From: an uncultured Bacteroidales bacterium
GTDB lineage: Bacteria > Bacteroidota > Bacteroidia > Bacteroidales > Muribaculaceae
DNA: 38,393 bases
Assembly: GCA_900539915.1 (NCBI GenBank)
Contig: UQDU01000022.1
Coordinates: 1-38,393 of the forward strand
Direction of reading: 5' to 3'
This document shows, one piece after another, positions 23,857 to 33,011 of the stretch (positions are counted from its first letter, which is position 1; the number at the start of each line of letters is the position of its first letter). Position numbers and translations under genes: made by a program. Under the pieces are notes generated by a model. It had not been told where the DNA came from, did no database searches, and worked only from the letters and a program-made list of their open reading frames with translations.

Positions 23857-26147
23857 AACGATTGTTTATACTTTTAGCGGGTGTGTGCGCATTGTCGCCC
23901 ATCATCTCAGCTGACAATCCGGTGGCTCGTCCGGAATCTGTCGTGACTGACGGCAATACCCGTTTTACGGTATTGACTCCCGAAATGGTCCGCATAGAGT
24001 ATAGTCCGAAAGGCAGTTTCGAAGACAAAGCGACGTTTGCAATAGTCAACCGAGAATTGCCGCCGGTAAGCTATACGACTAATGATGAGGGCGATTATCT
24101 CACCCTGACAACTCCAAAGCTGAAACTGCGTTACAGGAAGGGAAGTGATCCTATGACCGAACCGGCTTCGCCCGATAATCTGAGTATACAGATGACCGGT
24201 CCGGACGGCAGACAGATTATGTGGTATCCCGGCCTCAGGGATTCTCTCAATCTTAAGGGAACGACCCGCACACTCGACGGCAATGACGGTGACGCTTATC
24301 GCGATCGTCTTGAGAATGGTGTGATATCGCGGTCGGGATGGGCCGTCATTGACGATTCTCCTTCGGCGACTCGCCCTGACGGCAGTCGGTCACTGGCGTT
24401 TACAGGCGCAGAGGATATCCCCTGGGTCACGGAGAGAAGTGACTCGACCGCTCTCGATATCTATTTTATGGGCTACGGCCATGACTACAAAAAGGCGTTG
24501 AAGGACTTTACGCGGGTTGCCGGACGGATACCGCTGCCGCCTGACTATGTCTTCGGATATTGGTACAGCAAGTATGATAATTATTCATCGCAGGATTTCC
24601 GCGATATTTTGAGCAATTTCCGCGAGAAGGATATTAATGCCGATGTGCTTATTCTCGATATGGACTGGCACTATAACGGGGAAAAGGAGGTGTCGGGAGG
24701 ACGCGGAGGCTGGACCGGCTGGACATGGAACACCAATCTCATTCCGGATCCCGAGGAACTTCTTGCCGATATTCATGCCGACGGTATCCATGCCGCTCTC
24801 AATCTTCATCCTGCCGATGGCGTGGCATGGGATGAGGATTTCTATAAGGAGATTTCCGAAGACATGGGGATGGATCCGATATCGAAGGAAAGAGTGCCCT
24901 GGCAGCTCGAGAACCGGGACTTTGCCCGCACATTTTTCAATCATATTATACGTGCGAGAGAGAAGCAGGGGGTAGACTTCTGGTGGCTCGACTGGCAGCA
25001 AAATCTCACAAATCCGCGTATGTCCGGACTTGGCGAGACTTTCTGGTGCAATCATGTCTTTTTCAACGAGATGAAGCATAGCCGCCCTGACCATCGTCCG
25101 GTTATATTTCATCGATGGGGTGGTCTCGGAAGTCATAGGTATCAGATAGGTTTTTCGGGGGATACTTTTATCAATTATCCGACTCTCGCGTTTTTGCCGT
25201 ATTTTACGGCCACGGCCTCAAACGTCGGCTATGGCTATTGGGGGCACGATATAGGAGGCCATATGCCCAATTACCATCCTGTCAATGACCCTGAATTGTT
25301 GTTGCGCTGGCTTCAGAGCGGAGTGTTTACCCCGATATTCCGTACTCACGCGACCAAAGGCACATATATCGAGCGCCGCCTATGGAAATATGATAATTTC
25401 CCGTTGATGAACGATGCTATCAGACTCCGTTATTCACTTTTCCCTTATCTTTATACTATGGCCCGCGAAAGTTATGATACAGGGGTGGGTATATGTCGCC
25501 CGATGTATTATGAACATCCGGAAGAGGAAGCGGCTTACAGCCATGAGGGACAGTATTATTTCGGTAATGATATACTGGTAGCGCCGGTAACTGCCCCATC
25601 GGAAAACGGACTGAGCAAAAAGGAGGTGTGGTTTCCGGAGGGAACGGCCTGGTGGAGTGCGGCACACAATCGTCTTGTGAAAGGCGGATCGAGTGAGGTA
25701 TTAGAATATGCGCTTGATCAGATTCCGTATTTTTACCGTCGCGGTTCGGTAATTTTCAGGAATCCTCCTGAGGTGAAGCGCGTGACCGAACGGCCTGACC
25801 ATCTTGAAATGACGGTCATAGCCGGAGAAAACGGTGGTGGCCGACTTTATGAGGATGAGGGTGACAGTCAGAATTATGCCACTCAGTATGCCGTTACGGA
25901 AGTAGAGCAGAAGTATGAGCCGAACCGGACCGTATTGACAATCGGCGCGCGTAAAGGTTCCTATCCCGATATGCCTTTGGAACGCAGATATACTCTGCGC
26001 GTATATAATTCGGACGGCCCGGCTGAGGCTACGCTCAACGGAAGCAAGGTCGAAAGCAAATATGACGCCGCCACCCATTGTATGACTGTCGATACGCCCC
26101 TTATGCCGTGTGACAGACCGTATACTGTGGTATTGTCTCGCAAGTAA
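23853..26147 (+). CDS. Secreted glycoside hydrolase family 31
   Basis: This 764-residue enzyme has a signal peptide (MKRLFILLAGVCALSPIISA), an N-terminal beta-sandwich (about 25-215), a GH31 (beta/alpha)8 catalytic domain (about 225-560) and C-terminal beta domains. The probable nucleophile is Asp380 in DFWWLDWQQ and the acid/base Asp437 in GFSGDTF. The -1 site segment GYGYWGHDIGGHMPNYH and FTPIFRTHATKG are also family features. GH31 enzymes release alpha-linked sugars (alpha-glucosidase, xylosidase, galactosidase or others). The WLDWQQ form differs from the common WxDMNE motif, so the substrate is open. It precedes two GH3 genes, 172 bp away with a terminator between. Confidence 0.93.
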   Translation: MKRLFILLAGVCALSPIISADNPVARPESVVTDGNTRFTVLTPEMVRIEYSPKGSFEDKATFAIVNRELPPVSYTTNDEGDYLTLTTPKLKLRYRKGSDPMTEPASPDNLSIQMTGPDGRQIMWYPGLRDSLNLKGTTRTLDGNDGDAYRDRLENGVISRSGWAVIDDSPSATRPDGSRSLAFTGAEDIPWVTERSDSTALDIYFMGYGHDYKKALKDFTRVAGRIPLPPDYVFGYWYSKYDNYSSQDFRDILSNFREKDINADVLILDMDWHYNGEKEVSGGRGGWTGWTWNTNLIPDPEELLADIHADGIHAALNLHPADGVAWDEDFYKEISEDMGMDPISKERVPWQLENRDFARTFFNHIIRAREKQGVDFWWLDWQQNLTNPRMSGLGETFWCNHVFFNEMKHSRPDHRPVIFHRWGGLGSHRYQIGFSGDTFINYPTLAFLPYFTATASNVGYGYWGHDIGGHMPNYHPVNDPELLLRWLQSGVFTPIFRTHATKGTYIERRLWKYDNFPLMNDAIRLRYSLFPYLYTMARESYDTGVGICRPMYYEHPEEEAAYSHEGQYYFGNDILVAPVTAPSENGLSKKEVWFPEGTAWWSAAHNRLVKGGSSEVLEYALDQIPYFYRRGSVIFRNPPEVKRVTERPDHLEMTVIAGENGGGRLYEDEGDSQNYATQYAVTEVEQKYEPNRTVLTIGARKGSYPDMPLERRYTLRVYNSDGPAEATLNGSKVESKYDAATHCMTVDTPLMPCDRPYTVVLSRK

Positions 26148-26189
26148 GCCATAAATGGATTAAAACGAGGTGGAGAAGATTGTTTTTTG

Positions 26190-26220
26190 GGGGGACGGAG
26201 TCCCCCGTCCCCCTTTTCTT
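26190..26220 (+). terminator. Terminator after GH31
   Basis: GGGGGACGG pairs with CCGTCCCCC over a 6-base loop, followed by TTTTCTT. It separates GH31 from the GH3 pair, so the GH3 genes should have their own promoter or rely on read-through. Confidence 0.9.
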
Positions 26221-26319
26221 CCTCTCGGAGGAATTAAATTAAGTAATTGGTCGAAATAAAACGATTGATTACTATAAATAATTTGAATAGTTACTTGGTA
26301 TATATAACTAAATCATAAT

Positions 26320-28554
26320 ATGCGTTTCACAATATTTCTATTGTTAGTCGCTATCGGCTTGGGAGTCTCAGTATCCGCTGAGTCCCCTGTATATCTTGAC
26401 AATTCCCGGCCCATTGAGGAAAGGGTAGAGGATGCTCTTTCGCGAATGACGCGTCAGGAGAAGCTCAATATCATACATGCCCAGTCGAAATTCTCATCTC
26501 CCGGTGTGCCGCGTCTCGGCATTCCTGAACTGTGGACTACAGACGGCCCTCACGGGATACGTCCGGAAGTGAAATGGGACGAATGGGATCAGGCGGGTTG
26601 GACTAATGACTCATGTGTGGCTTTTCCGGCTCTCACTTGTCTCGCAGCGACGTGGAATCCGGAAATGTCGGCACTATATGGCAAATCTATAGGCGAAGAG
26701 GCCTTGTACCGTGGCAAGGATATACTTCTCGGGCCGGGTGTGAATATCTACCGTACGCCTCTTAATGGCCGTAACTTCGAATATATGGGGGAAGATCCTT
26801 ATTTGGCTGCCCGCATGGTCGTTCCATATGTAAAGGGAGTCCAGGATAACGGAGTGGCCGTCTGCGTGAAGCACTTCGCTCTAAACAACAATGAAATCAA
26901 CCGCCATACGACCAACCCTATAGTCGATGACCGGACTCTTTACGAAATATATCTGCCGGCTTTTAAAGCCGCCGTGCAGGAGGGAGGCGCATGGAGTATA
27001 ATGGGCGCCTACAATTATTACCGTGACCAACATGCATGTCATAACCGTTATCTTATCAATAATATACTTAAAGGCGAATGGGGATTTGACGGTGCCGTCG
27101 TAAGCGATTGGGGCGGCACGCACGATACCCGTGAAGCTATAGAAAACGGACTCGATCTTGAGTTCGGAAGCTGGACCAACGGGCTGTCGAACGGGAGCAG
27201 CAATGCATACGACAATTATTATCTTGCCAATCCCTATCGTGATCTCTTGGCGTCAGGCGAGGTGTCTGAGAAGCAGCTCGATGACAAAGTCCGTCGTGTG
27301 TTACGTTTGATATTCCGCACGGCAATGAATCCTTCCAAAGGCCATGGAGCCATGTGCAGTGAGGAACATTACGCGGCGGCGAGAAAGATTGCGGGAGAGG
27401 GAATTGTCCTCCTCCGTAACGAAGGCAATCTTCTGCCAATCTCCTCGAAGGGTAATCCAAAAATACTCGTTGTCGGTGAAAATGCCTTAAAAATGATGAC
27501 TGTAGGCGGAGGGTCATCGTCGCTTAAAGTACAGCGCGAGGTTTCGCCTCTCGACGGACTGCGTAAGGCTCTTGAAGGCAACGCCATCGTTGATTATGCC
27601 CGAGGATATGTCGGAGACGTTACCGGTGAATACAATGGTGTCGTTACCGGACAGAATCTGGCTGATGACCGTACTCCCGCGCAACTTATTTCCGAGGCTG
27701 TCGATAAAGCCAGAAATGCCGATTATGTGGTATTTGTCGGCGGACTCAACAAGAGCGCCGGACAGGATTGTGAGGATTCCGACCGCTGCGCGCTCGAACT
27801 GCCTTATGCGCAGGACGAGGTCATCACTGCTCTCGCGGAGGTCAATCCGAGACTTATTGTAGTCAATATCAGCGGCAATGCTGTGGCGATGCCTTGGGCA
27901 TCCAAGGTTCCGGCCATAGTGCAGGCATGGTACATCGGCTCGGAAGCCGGTAACGCAATCGCTGATATTCTTACAGGACGTGTGAATCCCTCGGGCAAGT
28001 TGCCCTTTACTTTCCCGGCGGCTCTTGCCGATAATGCGGCCCACTCTACTGGCAGTTACCCCGGTGTCGCCCGCAATGACGGCAGCGATATAGTGGATCT
28101 TGAATACAAAGAAGGTATTATGGTCGGTTATCGCTGGCATGACACAAGGAAGATAAAACCGCTCTTCGCTTTCGGCCACGGCCTCAGTTATACTACTTTC
28201 GAATACGGCAAGGCGACAGCTTCAGCCGCCAAAATGGGACCTGACGGAGAGATTGTCATTACTGTCCCTGTTACTAACACCGGCTCGCTCGCCGGCTCTG
28301 AGACGGTACAGCTCTATCTCTCGGATCCGAAATGCAGTGTAGTCCGTCCCGCCAAGGAACTCAAGCGGTTCGCTAAAGTATCCATTGCTCCCGGTGAGAC
28401 GAAACAGGTGAGTTTTACTCTTAACCCCTCGGATTTGGCTTATTTCGATGCGGAAAAACACATTTGGGTAAGCGAACCGGGTAAGTTTGTCGCTTCGATT
28501 GGAGCCGCTTCGGATGATATACGTTCAACAATTAAATTTGATTACACTAAATGA
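26320..28554 (+). CDS. Secreted glycoside hydrolase family 3 (beta-glucosidase-like)
   Basis: This 744-residue enzyme has a signal peptide (MRFTIFLLLVAIGLGVSVSA), a GH3 TIM-barrel domain (about 30-330) with the substrate-binding VKHFALNNNEINR segment (Lys184, His185) and the nucleophile Asp263 in AVVSDWGGTHD, a GH3 C-terminal alpha/beta domain (about 355-580) and a C-terminal fibronectin-III-like domain (about 650-735). Most GH3 enzymes of this layout are beta-glucosidases; xylosidase and other exo-activities occur. It overlaps the next GH3 gene by 4 bp (ATGA), so the two are translationally coupled. Confidence 0.94.
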   Translation: MRFTIFLLLVAIGLGVSVSAESPVYLDNSRPIEERVEDALSRMTRQEKLNIIHAQSKFSSPGVPRLGIPELWTTDGPHGIRPEVKWDEWDQAGWTNDSCVAFPALTCLAATWNPEMSALYGKSIGEEALYRGKDILLGPGVNIYRTPLNGRNFEYMGEDPYLAARMVVPYVKGVQDNGVAVCVKHFALNNNEINRHTTNPIVDDRTLYEIYLPAFKAAVQEGGAWSIMGAYNYYRDQHACHNRYLINNILKGEWGFDGAVVSDWGGTHDTREAIENGLDLEFGSWTNGLSNGSSNAYDNYYLANPYRDLLASGEVSEKQLDDKVRRVLRLIFRTAMNPSKGHGAMCSEEHYAAARKIAGEGIVLLRNEGNLLPISSKGNPKILVVGENALKMMTVGGGSSSLKVQREVSPLDGLRKALEGNAIVDYARGYVGDVTGEYNGVVTGQNLADDRTPAQLISEAVDKARNADYVVFVGGLNKSAGQDCEDSDRCALELPYAQDEVITALAEVNPRLIVVNISGNAVAMPWASKVPAIVQAWYIGSEAGNAIADILTGRVNPSGKLPFTFPAALADNAAHSTGSYPGVARNDGSDIVDLEYKEGIMVGYRWHDTRKIKPLFAFGHGLSYTTFEYGKATASAAKMGPDGEIVITVPVTNTGSLAGSETVQLYLSDPKCSVVRPAKELKRFAKVSIAPGETKQVSFTLNPSDLAYFDAEKHIWVSEPGKFVASIGAASDDIRSTIKFDYTK

Positions 28555-30839
28555 GATACAACGTTTTAATTAGTTCACTGATAATTTCAGCCGGGATGGT
28601 GTATGGAGCTGTCCCGACCAATGAGGCGGAACGCCTGGAGATGGACCGTTTCATTAACGAATTGCTCTCTAAGATGACTCTTGAGGAGAAGCTCGGTCAA
28701 CTCAATCTCCCAGTGTGTGGCGATATCGTCACCGGACAGACTATCGAAAGCGATATAGGAGCTACCGTAGCTCGTGGCGAAGCTGGAGGCACTTTCAATA
28801 TAAAGGGCGCACAGAAGGCTAAGGAACTTCAGGAGATTGCCGTGACGAAGACGCGTTTAGGGATTCCGTTGCTTGTAGGTCTGGATGTAATTCATGGATA
28901 TGAGACAGTTTTCCCGATTCCGCTTGCTCTGTCTTGCTCCTGGGATATGGAGGCTGTTGAGGAGTCGGCGCGCATCGCTGCAAGCGAAGCATCGGCGGCA
29001 GGCGTCAATTGGACCTTCAGCCCTATGGTAGACATATGTCGTGACCCGCGCTGGGGACGAATGTCGGAAGGTGCCGGGGAGGACCCTTATCTCGGGTCGT
29101 GTATAGCCCGGGCTATGGTCAGGGGTTATCAGGGTGACGCTCTTCGTGACCGGGATAATATTCTTGCGTGTGTGAAGCATTTCGCGCTCTATGGGGGTTC
29201 TGAGGCCGGACGCGATTACAACACGGTAGATATGAGCCGTCTAAGAATGTATAACGAATATCTTCCTCCATATAAGGCCGCTGTAGAGGAAGGAGTCGGA
29301 ACTGTAATGTCGTCATTTAATCTTGTGGACTATGTCCCGGCTACCGAGAACAAGTGGCTGCTTGATGATCTTCTGCGCAAGCAATGGGGATTTGACGGCA
29401 TGGTTGTGACGGACTATGGTTCCATTGGTGATATAACCACCCACGGTCTTGAGCAGATGCCTGAGGCCTCGGCCAGAGCTTTGGAGGCAGGGACGGACAT
29501 GGATATGTGTTCATCCGGATTTATAAGTACCCTGAAACAGAGTGTGGAGAAGGGAACAGTGTCTGTAAGTTCGGTTGACAAGGCGGTGCGGCGTGTGTTA
29601 GAGGCTAAATACAAGCTTGGCCTTTTTGAAAATCCATATAAATATAATGATGTCAGCCGGGAGAAGACCGATATCTACACCCGGAAGAACCGTGATGCGG
29701 CTCGCCGAATAGCTTCTGAAACGTTTGTACTGCTCAAAAACGACAATTCCATTCTTCCCTTGTCTAAAAAGGGGACAATCGCTTTGGTAGGTCCTTTGGC
29801 CGAAGCGGGAACAAATATGTCCGGCTCATGGAGCGTGGTAGCCGATTTAAAGAGGCATAAGAGTCTACGCCAAGGCTTTGAAGACGCCATTCGTGGTAAA
29901 GCGAAATTAGTATATGCCAAGGGCGCGAATCTTGAGGATGATCCTGCTCTTGAAGCTGCGGCTACAGGCGGGAGAACCATTCGGGATAGCCGTTCGGCGG
30001 AAGAAATGCTTGCTGAGGCTATTGCCGTGGCTAAGGACGCCGATGTGATTGTCGCAGCGGTCGGCGAATCGGCTGAGTATAGCGGTGAATCTTCATCTCG
30101 CTCTATCTTGACACTGCCTAAGTCACAGAAGCGTCTGTTAGAGGCTATGCTTGCTACGGGCAAACCTGTAGTTATGCTTAACTTTTCCGGTCGTCCCACA
30201 GTGATGCTTTGGGAAAGCGAAAATATACCCGCCATAATGAATGTATGGTTCGGTGGATCAGAGGCGGCTGACGCGATTGCTGATGTAGTGTTCGGCGATA
30301 TCTGCCCTTCAGGCAAACTCACTGCCTCCATGCCGTGGAGCGAGGGCCAGATACCTGTCTACTACAATCATCTCAATACCGGCAAACCCATAAACCCCTC
30401 CGACCCTTCATTTCAGAAATTCCGTTCCAATTATTTCGAGATACCCAACGAGCCTCTGTATCCTTTCGGTTATGGTTTGAGCTATACGACATTCGAATAT
30501 TCGCCGGTGAGTGTTGACTGTGATTCGCTCAATCCGGAGGGCACCCTGACAGCTTCGGTAACCGTCACGAATACTGGTGACCGCGATGGGGCGGAGATCG
30601 TGCAGTTCTATATCCGTGACATGGCCGCCTCCATATCGCGCCCGGTCAAGGAGCTCAAGCACTTCGAGCGCATAAATCTCAGACCCGGCGAGAGTCGCGA
30701 GGTAAAGTTCCCGATAACTGTGGATGATCTTAAGTTCTACAATTACAATCTGGAATATGTAGCCGAACCGGGACAGTTTGAGGTAATGGCAGGCCCGGAC
30801 AGCCGCCGCACCTCCTCTGCCTCCTTCACCCTCCGCTGA
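28551..30839 (+). CDS. bglX: Secreted glycoside hydrolase family 3 (BglX-like)
   Basis: This 762-residue enzyme is close to the periplasmic beta-glucosidase BglX layout: signal peptide (about 1-20), GH3 barrel (about 35-355) with the substrate residues Lys209 and His210 in ACVKHFALYGGSEAGRDYN, nucleophile Asp288 in MVVTDYGSIGD, the C-terminal domain (about 385-610) and a fibronectin-III-like end (about 660-750) with the VTVTNTGDRDGAEIVQFY signature. It shares the fold with the preceding GH3 gene but differs clearly from it in sequence, so the two probably cut different linkages of one glycan. It is coupled to that gene by an ATGA overlap. Confidence 0.94.
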   Translation: MRYNVLISSLIISAGMVYGAVPTNEAERLEMDRFINELLSKMTLEEKLGQLNLPVCGDIVTGQTIESDIGATVARGEAGGTFNIKGAQKAKELQEIAVTKTRLGIPLLVGLDVIHGYETVFPIPLALSCSWDMEAVEESARIAASEASAAGVNWTFSPMVDICRDPRWGRMSEGAGEDPYLGSCIARAMVRGYQGDALRDRDNILACVKHFALYGGSEAGRDYNTVDMSRLRMYNEYLPPYKAAVEEGVGTVMSSFNLVDYVPATENKWLLDDLLRKQWGFDGMVVTDYGSIGDITTHGLEQMPEASARALEAGTDMDMCSSGFISTLKQSVEKGTVSVSSVDKAVRRVLEAKYKLGLFENPYKYNDVSREKTDIYTRKNRDAARRIASETFVLLKNDNSILPLSKKGTIALVGPLAEAGTNMSGSWSVVADLKRHKSLRQGFEDAIRGKAKLVYAKGANLEDDPALEAAATGGRTIRDSRSAEEMLAEAIAVAKDADVIVAAVGESAEYSGESSSRSILTLPKSQKRLLEAMLATGKPVVMLNFSGRPTVMLWESENIPAIMNVWFGGSEAADAIADVVFGDICPSGKLTASMPWSEGQIPVYYNHLNTGKPINPSDPSFQKFRSNYFEIPNEPLYPFGYGLSYTTFEYSPVSVDCDSLNPEGTLTASVTVTNTGDRDGAEIVQFYIRDMAASISRPVKELKHFERINLRPGESREVKFPITVDDLKFYNYNLEYVAEPGQFEVMAGPDSRRTSSASFTLR

Positions 30840-30856
30840 TTATTCCGGATTTGCCA

Positions 30857-30894
30857 AGGCTCCCCTGCCGTGCCCATACACGGTGGGAGAGCCT
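30857..30894 (+). terminator. Hairpin after the GH3 pair
   Basis: AGGCTC and GAGCCT with CCGTG/CACGG form a two-part stem 18 bp after the stop codon of the second GH3 gene. The following T content is low (GTCATTT), so this is probably but not certainly an intrinsic terminator. Confidence 0.7.
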
Positions 30895-30941
30895 GTCATT
30901 TGGGGGGAGATGGCAGCGAATACTAAAAATGTCTGTTGCCA

Positions 30942-30973
30942 TTTGGTGGCATCAGTCACAATGGCTAACTTTG
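30942..30973 (+). promoter_or_regulatory. Promoter of the AAA/DUF4143 ATPase gene
   Basis: TTTG (30942-30945), 20 bp, then TAACTTTG (30966-30973): a perfect Bacteroidota consensus promoter 40 bp before the start codon. Confidence 0.8.
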
Positions 30974-30975
30974 CA

Positions 30976-31011
30976 TTACCAAAAAGTGCCGTAAACGGCA
31001 AATTTTAGTAA
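30976..31011 (+). promoter_or_regulatory. Imperfect palindrome over the leader of the AAA/DUF4143 gene
   Basis: A 36-bp near-palindrome has a perfect core TGCCGTAAACGGCA (30987-31000) and outer arms TTAC..AAAA / TTTT..GTAA with three mismatches. It lies between the -7 box and the start codon, so it may be an operator or a leader hairpin. Confidence 0.6.
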
Positions 31012-31012
31012 C

Positions 31013-32269
31013 ATGGTTATACCTCGGCCAACATACCTGAACCAGCTCATTGCCGCCAAAGGCAACCGTATGATAAAGATTATCACCGGCATACGTCGTT
31101 GTGGTAAGTCATTTCTGCTGTTTGAACTATTCCATTCGTATCTCAATGAGAATGGGGTTAACGACGACCATATCATAGAGGTCGCCCTTGACGACAGAGC
31201 CAACATCGAGTTGCGGAATCCCGACAAAATCCTCGCGCACATCAGGTCCCAAATCAAGGATAAGGGACAATATTTTGTCCTGCTTGATGAGGTACAGATG
31301 ATTGATGATTTTGTAGATGTCCTCAACAGTCTGCTACATATAAGAAATGTTGATGCCTTTGTTACGGGCAGTAACTCCAGATTTCTTTCAAAAGATGTCG
31401 TAACCGAGTTTCGCGGTCGAGGTCAGGACATACACATGTACCCGCTCTCATTTGCAGAATATTACTTGGCAAAAGGTGGCGACAAATCCATCTGTTGGCG
31501 CGATTATATGACATATGGCGGTCTTCCCCAGACATTGCTGCTGCAAGAAGACAAGGCGAAGCGCGAATATCTGTCACATCTGTCGGATTCGGTGTTTATA
31601 TCGGATGTCGTCGAGCGCAACAGGGTAAAGAATCGGGTAGAACTGGAGGAATTGCTTAGCGTGCTGGCATCCTCAATCGGATCGCCATGTAATCCGACGA
31701 AGTTGTCCAACACGTTCAAGAGCCTGAAGAACAAGACTATTTCCAACAAAACAATCTCTAATTACCTCGCATATCTCTGTGACGCTTTCATGGTAGAAAA
31801 AGCCTTGCGTTACAATATCAAAGGGAAGAAATACATAAACACTCTCGCCAAATACTACTTTACTGATATAGGAGTCCGCAATGCGATTCTTTCTTTCAGA
31901 CAGATGGAGCCTACACACATAATGGAGAATATCATCTTCAATGAACTGCTTTATCGAGGTTTCTCTGTTGATGTGGGGATTGTAGAGCTGAAAACAGTTG
32001 ACAAGAACGGGAAAGATGTACGCAAGCAGTTTGAAGTGGATTTTGTCGTGAATGATTCCGACCGACGATATTATATTCAGTCGGTGTTTTCAGTACCAGA
32101 TGAGGCAAAGCTACAGCAGGAGACAGCTTCGTTCCGCAACATAGACGATTCGTTCAAGAAGATAATCGTGGTCAAAGACGATGTGCCTGTACACCGAACT
32201 GACAGCGGCTATCTTATAATAGGACTTTTCGATTTCCTTCTTGACCCTGAACTGCTTGTGAAAGGTTGA
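31013..32269 (+). CDS. AAA_14/DUF4143 ATPase
   Basis: This 418-residue protein has an N-terminal AAA-type P-loop domain (about 20-160) with Walker A GIRRCGKS (26-33) and Walker B YFVLLDEVQ (87-95, Asp92-Glu93), then a DUF4143 region (about 200-370) with the YYFTDIGVRNAIL and IIFNELLYRG segments of the family and a C-terminal part that resembles a nuclease-like fold (EVDFVVNDSDRRYYIQ). Such ATPases are common, often multicopy, in gut Bacteroidales; their function is unclear. It is preceded by its own strong promoter, and its 3' end overlaps that of the convergent PH-like gene by 61 bp. An accessory or acquired gene is likely. Confidence 0.92.
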   Translation: MVIPRPTYLNQLIAAKGNRMIKIITGIRRCGKSFLLFELFHSYLNENGVNDDHIIEVALDDRANIELRNPDKILAHIRSQIKDKGQYFVLLDEVQMIDDFVDVLNSLLHIRNVDAFVTGSNSRFLSKDVVTEFRGRGQDIHMYPLSFAEYYLAKGGDKSICWRDYMTYGGLPQTLLLQEDKAKREYLSHLSDSVFISDVVERNRVKNRVELEELLSVLASSIGSPCNPTKLSNTFKSLKNKTISNKTISNYLAYLCDAFMVEKALRYNIKGKKYINTLAKYYFTDIGVRNAILSFRQMEPTHIMENIIFNELLYRGFSVDVGIVELKTVDKNGKDVRKQFEVDFVVNDSDRRYYIQSVFSVPDEAKLQQETASFRNIDDSFKKIIVVKDDVPVHRTDSGYLIIGLFDFLLDPELLVKG

Positions 32270-32751
32270 TGCTTGAGCCGGGCCTGGATGGCGGAGACCA
32301 TCTGGGCGGCATCGGCGCATCCGAGTATATATTTGCGGCCGTTTTTGAGCATGACAAGGAAGCAGTCGGACGATTTGCCGTAGCTGGCTATGTAGCGGCC
32401 TATGCTCGGCTCTGTGAATATGCCATAGTAGCCGAAGAAACCGCCGCTACCTATCAGGCGTTTCTCCGACATAGTGGGGCTGCACAGCTTGACCCCGGCA
32501 ATCCCGGCAAGCGGAATCGAGAGCGTGCGCAGAGGTGAGCGTACCGACAACTTAGCGTCATCTACCGTCACCGATACTGGCGCATAGAAAAGAGCCGACA
32601 GGCATAGAAAAACAATAGCTCCCAAAAGAACCCATACCGGCCAACCGACATCAGGAGTGGAAAGCTGCCACCAGAATATGCAGCAAAGCGCGACAATTAT
32701 CAGCACCGATACCGTCCGGCAATATGAACTTAATACAACCTTCCTCTTCAT
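32209..32751 (-). CDS. PH-domain-like membrane protein
   Basis: This protein (180 aa from the ATG at 32751) has two adjacent membrane segments (about residues 11-27 and 35-54) followed by a PH-like beta domain (about 58-160: VTVDDAKLSVRSPLRTLSIP, then KNGRKYILGC). The architecture matches bacterial PH-like membrane proteins (bPH_5/YdbT type) of unknown function. I chose the ATG 9 bp after the previous gene's stop rather than the longer frame from 32799, which would overlap that gene. Its last 20 codons overlap the end of the convergent ATPase gene, and its Ser/Arg/Lys-rich tail may be a recent extension. Confidence 0.72.
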   Translation of the reverse strand: MKRKVVLSSYCRTVSVLIIVALCCIFWWQLSTPDVGWPVWVLLGAIVFLCLSALFYAPVSVTVDDAKLSVRSPLRTLSIPLAGIAGVKLCSPTMSEKRLIGSGGFFGYYGIFTEPSIGRYIASYGKSSDCFLVMLKNGRKYILGCADAAQMVSAIQARLKHQPFTSSSGSRRKSKSPIIR

Positions 32752-32759
32752 AACATCGC

Positions 32760-32984
32760 TCAATTTTTGGCTATGGTGTTGAGCCGCCGGCAAAACCATC
32801 GGAATATCAGATAGAAGCCTATGACCGTAACCACGACAAGAGATACCTTGGTAAATTGGCTAAGCAACCCATAGTGACGGAGCATCTGATTGCAGACTGC
32901 AATCAAAGCACCATACACCCCGGCCATCACAAGGAAGAACAGGAATGCCACAATCGATTGTCTGGCAGTGCGTCCGAGCTTCAT
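32760..32984 (-). CDS. Small two-helix membrane protein
   Basis: A 74-residue protein from the ATG at 32984 (MKLGRTARQSIVAFLFFLVM) with two hydrophobic segments (about 10-30 and 46-63) and a basic C-terminus (RWFCRRLNTIAKN). I do not recognise a family. It ends 8 bp before the start of the PH-like gene on the same strand, so they form a two-gene operon. A longer frame from 33023 exists, but its first 13 codons lie next to the TAAATTTG box at 33012-33019. Confidence 0.68.
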   Translation of the reverse strand: MKLGRTARQSIVAFLFFLVMAGVYGALIAVCNQMLRHYGLLSQFTKVSLVVVTVIGFYLIFRWFCRRLNTIAKN

Positions 32985-33011
32985 AACAATTAAAATTGAA
33001 TATAACGGATG

